32,393 nucleotides of DNA, from assembly GCA_023265235.1 (NCBI GenBank), contig JAHFUF010000002.1, positions 1 to 32,393 on the forward strand, read 5' to 3'. How positions within the stretch are numbered: position 1 is the first letter of the stretch; each line of letters opens with the position of its first letter. The notes beneath the pieces were generated by a model that was not told the origin of the DNA, searched no databases, and saw only the letters and a program-made list of their open reading frames with translations. Positions 27,301 to 32,393 of the stretch are shown piece by piece. Position numbers and translations under genes: made by a program. The DNA comes from Blastocatellia bacterium (lineage in GTDB: Bacteria; Acidobacteriota; Blastocatellia; Chloracidobacteriales; JADJPF01).

Positions 27301-28987
27301 TCCGTTATCACCCCAACAGGAAGGAATGCTTCTAGTAACATTGTCTAATCCTTCTGGAGAGGTGTTTATAGAACAGTCTGTCAGTAAAATAAATAGCCTC
27401 TTAGAAATAGATATTTTTCTTAGTGCTTGGCAACAGCTTTTTAACAAATATGAAATGCTAAGAACAGCTTTTATTTGGGAAAACCTAACTCAACCACTTC
27501 AAGTAGTAAATCCTAGTGTAAAGCTATCAATAAAACAAGAAGATTGGCAACAGTTTAATGAGCAAGAACAGCTAGAAAAATTAACTGATATTCTAAAAAC
27601 AAGTCATCAAAACTTTGACCTGTCTAATCCTCCATTAATGAGGATAATATTAATAAAAATCTCTGAAAATTCTTATTATTTAATATGGGTTTACCATCAT
27701 ATTTTGGTTGATGGATGGTCTATAGAAATACTCTTAAAAGACTTATTTAACACCTATGAGTCTTTATTAAAAGGAAAAGAATTATTTATAAATAATATTA
27801 CATCTTATAAAAATTATATTTATTGGCTCCAAAAACAAGGAATAGAAAAATCCATTACCTTTTGGAGCAATAAATTACAGGGCTTTACTGCTCCAACTCC
27901 TTTAGGTATACCTGTAGAAACCCATCTTGTTTCAGAAATATCTTATGCTACAGAAACACAAGCGTTATCAGAACCAGAAACCAATAAATTAAAAGCTCTA
28001 TTAAAACAACAACGCTTGACTTTTAACACATTATTACAAGGAGTATGGACTTTATTACTTAGTCAATATAGTAATCAAAAAGATATAGTTTTTGGTATTA
28101 CTACATCTGGTAGACCTAGTGAGTTGGTTGGCGTAGAAGAAATAGTAGGTTTATTTATCAACACTTTGCCATTAAGAATAAAAGTAGAATCAGAAATGGA
28201 TTTAGTTTTTTGGTTAAAACAACTACAAATAGATAATTTAGAACTACTTAGCCACCAGCATAATTCTATTGGGCAAATATATCAATGGGCAGAATTTCCA
28301 TCTTCCTTACCGCTTTACGAAAGTATTTTAGTATTTGAGAACCACCCAGATAGTAGTGAGCGGTTTGAGTTAGAACCTATTGCATTTCAAGGAGCTTATA
28401 CAAAATACCCTTTATGTATTATGGTGTTTCCTCGTAAAACCCTTATGCTTAAAATCGTTTATGATTGCCAATATTTTGATCAAGATAGCATCAAGCTTAT
28501 TTTAGGTCATTTCCTTACCCTGCTAAGAACTATTAGTGACAATTGGCAACAGTCTTTGACTAGCTTATTAAACACTCTTCCTAGATTAGAGATCCCTCAA
28601 GTTAAGATACCAGTAAAATCCACAAGCTCAACAAATTACATAGCACCTAAAACTGATATAGAAAAAAGCCTAGCCGCTTTGCTTACTCAGTTACTTAAAA
28701 AAGAAAAAATTGGAACCCAGGATAATTTCTTTGAACTAGGTGTACATTCTTTGGTTGCAACACAATTATTAACTCGAATTACCAAGCAATTTTCTGTAGA
28801 AATACCTTTACAAACCTTGTTTGCTAGCCCAACCATTGCACAATTAGCTTTAGAGATTGACAGACAAACTACTAAAAATGATGACGAGAACCTGGCCAAA
28901 TTACTAGCAGAAATCGAGCAGTTATCAGACGAACAAGTAGAGGAATTACTCAAGCAAGAAAGTAGTATTAAAGAAGAAAAAACTTAA
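21293..28987 (+). CDS. Hybrid PKS-NRPS, KS-AT-KR-T-E-C-T
   Basis: 2564 aa from the ATG at 21293, chosen because AGGGGG lies 5 bases upstream and the KS begins normally after it; a longer frame from 21212 lacks support. KS 10-435 has Cys182 (TACSTS), His318 and His356. AT 528-825 has Ser628 in GYSQGEY (usually GHSxGE) and HAYHS 724-728, which points to malonyl-CoA. KR ~930-1400 has TGGLGGYG from 1156, Ser1306/1307 and Tyr1320, so it should be active; no DH or ER. T1 has LGGDS (Ser1478), the form seen before E domains. E ~1525-1960 has HHLVID (1660) and Glu1797 in EMHGRE. C ~1990-2425 has HHILVDG (2135). T2 has LGVHS (Ser2486). The tail carries IEQLSDEQVEELL. An E domain after a PKS carrier and a final module without A domain are unusual. 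It would extend the chain from the upstream NRPS by one beta-hydroxyacyl unit. Confidence 0.95.
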   Translation: MNNENDTLDTAIAIIGMACRFPEANNIAELWQNLKNGIESIKFFSKEELLAVGIEETLLDNPNYIRAKAFLSHIDKFDASFFGYSPKEAELIDPQQRIFLELAWQALEIAGYDSEQYPGQIGVYAGIGLNTYLLNNLINNTDIFTSSRRHQAVLGNDKDFLPTRVSYKLNLTGPSMTVQTACSTSLVATCLACQSLLDYHSDIALAGGVSVTIWQKKGYFHEEGGIYSRDGHCRVFDAQSTGTAAGEGAGIVVLKRLKEALADGDSIYAVIKGFALNNDGSEKIGYTAPSVDGQANVIAEAQAVANVTPKEITYVETHGTGTILGDPIEIAALTKAFRGSTDKTCAIGSIKSNFGHTDTAAGVAGLIKTALALQNKQIPPTLHFETPNPNIDFTNNPFYVNKTLIPWETSMLPRRAGVSSFGIGGTNAHLVLEEAPESINSPTKKPWQLLVLSAKTENALEMASKNLAEYLIANPESNLADIAYTLQIGRRAFSHRRIIASNSTSHAIETLKVNNPQQVFTSHNIDSKPPVVFMFSGQGSQYIGMAKELYQNEPIFQKYLDKCFAILKTNLDMDLHSIIYPNEQNKLASAIELDRILFTLPALFSIEYSLARFWIELGVKPWAMIGYSQGEYIAACLSGVFSLEDALALVLARGRLMETLPKGAMLSVAMSETELLNILPSELSLAIVSSDNLSIASGDIQAIEDFFNFLTNKEIECKKLNVHHAYHSHMAKPILEHFTQEVKKISLHPPQIPYLSNVTGTWITKEQATDPSYWSKHLRQTVRFSDGLIELFKQKELLLLEVGPGKRLTALTQLHINKKPQHTVVASLPPPSFTESEHAFFLNSLGKLWLSGVKISWLKYYGDEQRHRINLPTYPFERDSYWINAPNQTNNSKANSLVDDLAPKPNISDWFYFPSWKQMPYLLTNSEDVEFSPKNYLVFANETPLCERVLTELNFLGHQVTSVKLGEGFSKLLDNYYVNFSQNSYEQLFPSLASNNKSPDIIIHFWLSDSSDSKTIDVLSEINFDEIQQLGYVSLLNTVKALSREGFTHKIKLFFISNNIFSVTGQETLCPAKATTVGLCRVISQENPNIYASNIDISGDLPLETLAKEIIFSTTSPTKELTIAYRGRYRWLPDYQPFLLNTKMLPLKENGVYLITGGLGGYGLEIAEYLAHKVKAKLALVNRSSFPQKSEWQSYLNNLDSSNNPNNEVSQKIKRLQALESLGATILTFSADVTNFHEMQSVVEQVTNKLGNINGVLHLAGLVGGGLIEIKDWSDMANVINTKAKGTITLAKLFLAQKLDFFILFSSINAILSRYGQSDYCGANAFLDAFAYYFNQFTLTISINWETWQDTGMVAVKQPINERANLWKEEMETLTSTMSVKEGVKAFERALTVQVPQVIVSSRNFSLLWKYYQEKLAKIELQNTPTTITQTYSRPILATKYVEASNDTEQKLVEIWQEALGFTPIGIYDNFFDLGGDSVIAIQLAAKANKKGLKISSKQFFEHQTIADLANNITHSQTKIDQEVVTGFVPLTPIQKWFLNQNYHNLNHFNQAVRLKASQPIDSALLGKALQILVTHHDALRMRFFQENGEWQQFNAEVDNNVDFLTTIDLINLSDSEQSKAIESAANKAQKSLDIRQGKVFSALLFSLSKLDYQLLIIAHHLVIDIISWPILLEDLETAYQQLSQSSPVLLPNKTTSFKNYAEKLLVYLESITEEQNYWLTLAWERFSPLFVDYPDQDNNFSNLEQINLSFSVEETNSLIKEITKTYKIRVQDLLIAILAESFSRWADISTVAIDVEMHGREEIAPEIDLSRTVGWFTSVFPLVIDFSKANTLNERVSYVKWYINNIPANNGIGYGLLHLSSDKELLKKLLLLPTPEINFLYLGQTRNTNDQEKLFFTTSDSCGETIDRKQKRRYLFEIVGKVIENKLQINVFYNQRQYKKSTIDLLSQSLTNVVKELIFNAPKNILLENNNNEIEQNKIEFLDISQQKQIATQLGYQPTEVYPLSPQQEGMLLVTLSNPSGEVFIEQSVSKINSLLEIDIFLSAWQQLFNKYEMLRTAFIWENLTQPLQVVNPSVKLSIKQEDWQQFNEQEQLEKLTDILKTSHQNFDLSNPPLMRIILIKISENSYYLIWVYHHILVDGWSIEILLKDLFNTYESLLKGKELFINNITSYKNYIYWLQKQGIEKSITFWSNKLQGFTAPTPLGIPVETHLVSEISYATETQALSEPETNKLKALLKQQRLTFNTLLQGVWTLLLSQYSNQKDIVFGITTSGRPSELVGVEEIVGLFINTLPLRIKVESEMDLVFWLKQLQIDNLELLSHQHNSIGQIYQWAEFPSSLPLYESILVFENHPDSSERFELEPIAFQGAYTKYPLCIMVFPRKTLMLKIVYDCQYFDQDSIKLILGHFLTLLRTISDNWQQSLTSLLNTLPRLEIPQVKIPVKSTSSTNYIAPKTDIEKSLAALLTQLLKKEKIGTQDNFFELGVHSLVATQLLTRITKQFSVEIPLQTLFASPTIAQLALEIDRQTTKNDDENLAKLLAEIEQLSDEQVEELLKQESSIKEEKT

Positions 28988-29010
28988 AACTATAGTCCAA
29001 GGAGTATTAT

Positions 29011-29688
29011 ATGAAAAACAATCTAGAGTTAAAAATAGGTGACTCTGTAGTTATAAAAAAAGGTGTCTTAGACCCAGACTCAGGTCAGCTAATAGATGGG
29101 TGGCAAGGGAGAATCCAAGGGTTTGAAAAAACGGAGGAGGGTGAAACTCATATTCTTATTGCACTAGATAGCATAACGCTAAAAAATATTGCAATGTCCT
29201 ATTTTGAAGAATCTGAGGAAAAAGGGCTTGATTGGAGAACTTATTATCTTGAACCAGAGGATGTTGAATTAGTAAAAGCTAGAGACACACACAAAGATGT
29301 AGAAAAAACTGTTGATGAAATAGAAGAACAAGTAAGCTGGTGTTCTATGGGCGAAGAAGGAAAACGTATCAAAAAAATCCTTGCTGGTGTCGATGCAGAT
29401 GATGACGTAGAGGCTTTAGAAGTTTGGGAGGAAATTTTAGAGAAAACCCTAGTCTTTCCACTTGAAGCAGAGGTTAGCGAATATCAAGAGAGAGGGCCAT
29501 TAAAAGACTCTGACAAAGTTACTATACTAGATATATCTGGAACAGATGAAATGTATGGCGTTATTGTTACAATAAAGCACAAATCCAGGAAACACGAATT
29601 TCCTTTATGTGACCTAAAAGTTATTGGTAAAGACTCTACAATAAAAGAAATAGTTTCAGATTACGCGGTTTGGTTTGCAAATCGATAG
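29011..29688 (+). CDS. CcbP-like putative calcium-binding protein
   Basis: 225-aa soluble protein with no signal peptide or membrane segment. AAGGAG lies 6 bases before the ATG. It starts only 23 bp after the PKS-NRPS stop, so it is probably co-transcribed. Residues 1-95 (GDSVVIKKG, GWQGRI) look like a small beta-barrel of SH3 or KOW type. The rest contains GEEGKRIKKILAGVDADDD, EVWEEILEKTLVFPLEAEV, GPLKDSDKV, FPLCDLKV and YAVWFANR, the pattern I associate with the CcbP family of calcium-binding proteins first described in Anabaena. Acidic clusters fit cation binding. Its role in or beside the biosynthetic locus is unknown; it may be an unrelated hitchhiker. Family assignment is from memory of motifs and is moderate; the N-terminal domain is not named with confidence. 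Confidence 0.7.
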   Translation: MKNNLELKIGDSVVIKKGVLDPDSGQLIDGWQGRIQGFEKTEEGETHILIALDSITLKNIAMSYFEESEEKGLDWRTYYLEPEDVELVKARDTHKDVEKTVDEIEEQVSWCSMGEEGKRIKKILAGVDADDDVEALEVWEEILEKTLVFPLEAEVSEYQERGPLKDSDKVTILDISGTDEMYGVIVTIKHKSRKHEFPLCDLKVIGKDSTIKEIVSDYAVWFANR

Positions 29689-29792
29689 TATTCTCAGGCT
29701 AAACCTTTTCCCTGCGAGCTTTTTAAAGTAGAGAGTTTTTTTTGTAGGAAGATAAAACAAAAATTCTCATTATTTTTACTATTGCTGAGATG

Positions 29793-29821
29793 TTCACTTT
29801 TACGTTAAAACCTATTATACT
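29793..29821 (+). promoter_or_regulatory. Candidate promoter of the propeller-cytochrome gene
   Basis: TTCACT (29793-29798, 4 of 6 to TTGACA), a 17-bp spacer, then TATACT (29816-29821, 5 of 6 to TATAAT). The start site would be near 29828, about 33 bases before the ATG at 29861. This suggests independent transcription of the downstream gene. The rest of the 172-bp gap shows no convincing terminator. Confidence 0.45.
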
Positions 29822-29860
29822 TATCGAAATTTCAACAAAATAAACCTTAGGAAATAGTTT

Positions 29861-32377
29861 ATGGGTAATATAAAACACAATCGCCCCTTTGTTATTAAAA
29901 CCTTTATTTGTATCTTAATGATAGGATTATTTTTAACCACTCTTAACAGAAATATTACACCTGCTGTAAAAGCAGATAGGTCAACACAGTTTCACAATTT
30001 TGAAGCCCCTCAAGTACATCCTATAGCTCTTACTCCTAATGGATCAAATTTATTAGCAGTAAACACAGCAGATAATAGACTTTCTGTGTTTGATATAGTT
30101 GATGGTATCCCTAAACTAGTAGATGAAATCCCTGTAGGGTTACAACCTATTAGCATTGCTGCTAGAAACAACGAAGAAGTGTGGGTAGTCAATTGGCTTT
30201 CAGACTCTATTAGTATCGTTGACCTAAAGACTAAAAATGTAAAACAAACTATAAATGTTGGGGATGAGCCTACAGATATTGTCTTTTTAGGTCAAAAGGC
30301 TTTTGTTTGTGTTTCTGAGCCTCGTCTTATCAAAGTATTTGATCTTAATGATTTAAGCAGTAAGCCAAAAGAAATAGAGATTAATGGTAAAAAACCAAGG
30401 TCTTTATCAGTTGACTATGTAAATAATCGTGTTTTTGTTTCAATTTTTGACTCTGGTAATAAAACTACTGTTGTACCATTTAATTCAGTACGCGATGCTG
30501 GAGGGCCACCACCGCCAAAACCAGCAATGTCACCAAACTTGCCTGCGCCTCCAAGAACAGCCTTAATTGTTAAAGAAGTAAGTAAAGGTGTTTGGGCAGA
30601 TGAAACTGGCGATACTAAATGGACAAAATATATACCTTATTCATTAGAAGATGTAGATTTAGTGATTATCAATGCAAATGATAGCCAACTTAAAACAACA
30701 GAAATACGTGCTATTGGTACTCATATCTCTAATAGTGTAATAGATACGACTAATAATAAACTCTTTGTGGTTAATACAGAGTCTGACAATCTGGTTCGCT
30801 TTGAACCTAATATTAGAGGGCGTTTTATTAATACTAGAGTCTCTATTGTAGACCTCTCATCATCAAAAAATAAAATTACTGTTGCAGATCTTAACCCACA
30901 TATAAATTACGATAATCCAACCGGAAGCAGAGAAGAAAGACAAGAAAGCATAGGGCTACCACTAGATATTACTACCAATAACAAAGGAACTTTTTATGTC
31001 TCTTCCCTAAGCACAGCAAAAGTAGCTGTGCTAGATTCTAATGGTAAAATCACTGATAAAGTTTCTGTAGGATTTGGCCCAACAGGACTAGCTTTTGATG
31101 AAAATCGTCAACAACTTTATGTGTTAAACAGGTTTGAACATACTTTAAGCACCGTTGATACGACTATTAATAGAGAAGTAAGTAAAGTATCTATTGGCTA
31201 TAACCCTGAACCAAAAGACCTACAAGAAGGACGTAGGTTTATGTATGGAGGTGAGTTTTCAGCACATGGTGATGTTTCCTGTGCTAGTTGCCATAGAGAT
31301 AGCCATAAAGATAGCTTAGCTTGGGACTTAGGAAACCCACAAGGAAAACAAGATATAGTTGAACTACCAAATGTTACTTTGCCATTTTTTGAAGCAAGAC
31401 ATGTTTTTCACCCTATGAAAGGCCCAATGGTAACACAATCTTTTCGAGGGATTATTGGTACTGAGCCTCTACACTGGCGTGGTGATAGGATGAAATTTGA
31501 AGACTTTAACCCTGCTTTTGATTCATTATTGGGCAGTCCAAGAATTCTAACAGACATAGAAATGGCCAAATTTAAAGCATTTACTGCGTCTTTAACTTAT
31601 CCACCTAATCCAATTCAAAATTTAGATCGTACTTATCCAAACCCTACATCTAGTCCAAGTGCAGAAAGAGGACGTTTGTTGTTTACTATTCCTAAATTAG
31701 ATATAGGGTTACTACGCTGTGTAGATTGTCATGATACAGGTGCAAAAGGCACTGGCCCAGGCACTAATAGATTAATTGCCCCAAGTTTCTTATTAGTAGG
31801 AGCGTCTGAAGGTACTGATGTTAACCTTGACCAAAATATAAAAGTCCCACAACTGCGAGGGCTTTATGAGAAATACAGTACTTTGCCAAATGGGAAAGTA
31901 GTAGCCGGATTTGCTTATATTAATGATGGTTATCGTAGGGCTGTAACTGAGCATATTGGTAATCCTCGGAATTTTACTTTTGAAAAAGATTCCGATATGA
32001 AAGACGTTGAAGCTTATGTTTTAGCTTTTGATACAGGTACAGCACCTACAGTTGGATTACAAGTCACCCTTAATGATACTAATAAAACTAATAAAGCACT
32101 TCTAAACCAAATAAAACTCCTAATGAGCGAAGCAGAAAAAGAAAATTGTGAATTAATTGTAAAAACTGTTTTAGATGGTAAACCCAAAGGGCTGCTTTAT
32201 ATAGGAAAACGTAAATTCCGTACAGACAAAGCAAGTGAATCAAATATATCATTTAAGGTCTTAATAGCTTCTATTACTCAAGGAAAAGAACTTACTTTTA
32301 CTGGAGTGCCTGTAACTGAAGGCTATCGTATGGGTATAGACCGTAATAACAACCAAAAACTAGATGGCGATGAATAG
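29861..32377 (+). CDS. Exported YVTN-type beta-propeller protein with two c-type heme sites
   Basis: 838 aa; an AGGAAA site lies about 8 bases before the ATG. The N-terminus has basic residues followed by a hydrophobic stretch (TFICILMIGLFLTTL), a Sec signal peptide or anchor, so the protein acts outside the cytoplasm. Residues ~45-455 hold propeller repeats of YVTN style (LLAVNTADNRLSVFDI, VWVVNWLSDSISIVDL, LYVLNRFEHTLSTVDT), interrupted by a proline-rich insert (GGPPPPKPAMSPNLPAPP). Residues 474-478 (CASCH) and 620-624 (CVDCH) are heme c sites in a region with HWRGDR, recalling di-heme peroxidase/MauG-like proteins. The C-terminus ends GIDRNNNQKLDGDE, an EF-hand-like loop common at the end of such proteins. 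It is probably an electron-transfer or peroxidase-like protein and not part of the NRPS pathway, although it lies next to it. Substrate unknown. Confidence 0.85.
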   Translation: MGNIKHNRPFVIKTFICILMIGLFLTTLNRNITPAVKADRSTQFHNFEAPQVHPIALTPNGSNLLAVNTADNRLSVFDIVDGIPKLVDEIPVGLQPISIAARNNEEVWVVNWLSDSISIVDLKTKNVKQTINVGDEPTDIVFLGQKAFVCVSEPRLIKVFDLNDLSSKPKEIEINGKKPRSLSVDYVNNRVFVSIFDSGNKTTVVPFNSVRDAGGPPPPKPAMSPNLPAPPRTALIVKEVSKGVWADETGDTKWTKYIPYSLEDVDLVIINANDSQLKTTEIRAIGTHISNSVIDTTNNKLFVVNTESDNLVRFEPNIRGRFINTRVSIVDLSSSKNKITVADLNPHINYDNPTGSREERQESIGLPLDITTNNKGTFYVSSLSTAKVAVLDSNGKITDKVSVGFGPTGLAFDENRQQLYVLNRFEHTLSTVDTTINREVSKVSIGYNPEPKDLQEGRRFMYGGEFSAHGDVSCASCHRDSHKDSLAWDLGNPQGKQDIVELPNVTLPFFEARHVFHPMKGPMVTQSFRGIIGTEPLHWRGDRMKFEDFNPAFDSLLGSPRILTDIEMAKFKAFTASLTYPPNPIQNLDRTYPNPTSSPSAERGRLLFTIPKLDIGLLRCVDCHDTGAKGTGPGTNRLIAPSFLLVGASEGTDVNLDQNIKVPQLRGLYEKYSTLPNGKVVAGFAYINDGYRRAVTEHIGNPRNFTFEKDSDMKDVEAYVLAFDTGTAPTVGLQVTLNDTNKTNKALLNQIKLLMSEAEKENCELIVKTVLDGKPKGLLYIGKRKFRTDKASESNISFKVLIASITQGKELTFTGVPVTEGYRMGIDRNNNQKLDGDE

Positions 32378-32393
32378 ACTGACCCAGCCCTAG

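Noticed and set aside
22486..28953. Four short minus-strand frames within the PKS-NRPS (22486-22725, 23170-23376, 25000-25215, 28687-28953)
   Set aside because: Antisense to KS, AT, KR and T coding regions, with low-complexity translations and no ribosome sites.
28600..28987. A thioesterase or reductase at the end of the hybrid protein
   Set aside because: After the last T only about 50 residues remain, with no GxSxG or nucleotide-binding motif.
29736..29743. Run of eight T after the CcbP-like gene as a terminator
   Set aside because: No stable stem can be drawn immediately before it, so I do not call an intrinsic terminator.
30010..30192. Short minus-strand frame in the propeller gene
   Set aside because: Antisense shadow of propeller repeats.

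Overview
This window holds a large, low-G+C (roughly one third by eye) NRPS/PKS biosynthetic locus arranged as two divergent operons, followed on the right by a calcium-binding-like protein and a di-heme propeller lipoprotein- or Sec-exported type protein. The organism cannot be named from this sequence. Shine-Dalgarno-like sites precede most starts, sigma70-like promoters are visible, and the last gene encodes a periplasmic-type c-type cytochrome. This suggests a Gram-negative-type bacterium with assembly-line genes resembling those of Cyanobacteria or Acidobacteriota.

Layout: 1-7756 (minus) is the 5' part of an NRPS gene (A-T-C-A-T-C-A...) that runs off the left edge. 7877-16324 (minus) is a complete 2815-aa NRPS with unusual order A-A-T-C-A-T-C-(A remnant)-T; it lies upstream of the first gene and is probably co-transcribed with it. 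16325-16611 is a 287-bp divergent promoter region with a good minus-strand promoter and a perfect 28-bp palindrome. 16612-21300 (plus) is an NRPS with C-C-A-T. 21293-28987 (plus) is a PKS-NRPS hybrid with KS-AT-KR-T-E-C-T, overlapping its upstream gene by 8 bp. 29011-29688 (plus) is a CcbP-like putative calcium-binding protein 23 bp downstream. 29861-32377 (plus) is a signal-peptide-bearing YVTN-type propeller with two CXXCH heme sites, probably with its own promoter.

How the genes work together: C-terminal and N-terminal features support hand-over from the 16612 NRPS (basic C-terminal tail) to the overlapping PKS. Pocket codes read by alignment to PheA suggest Gly (7877 gene, third A), Gln (1-7756 gene, second A), a Gln variant (third A), and Val-like residues (first A domain of both minus-strand genes). 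Three A domains do not match a well-known code or match only loosely. The PKS module would add a malonyl unit and reduce it to a beta-hydroxy group. No thioesterase, reductase, transporter, MbtH protein or phosphopantetheinyl transferase is present in the window, so release and export must be encoded elsewhere, probably beyond the left edge.

The most unusual aspect is displaced or incomplete modules: a tandem A-A whose first A domain was copied to or from the neighbouring gene with a sharp homology breakpoint; a module in which the whole adenylation core is missing but the last ~23 residues of the A domain survive; a C-C tandem; an epimerization domain after a PKS carrier; and a terminal C-T with no A. 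The 7877 gene still has three A and three T domains, which raises the possibility that loading occurs across modules.
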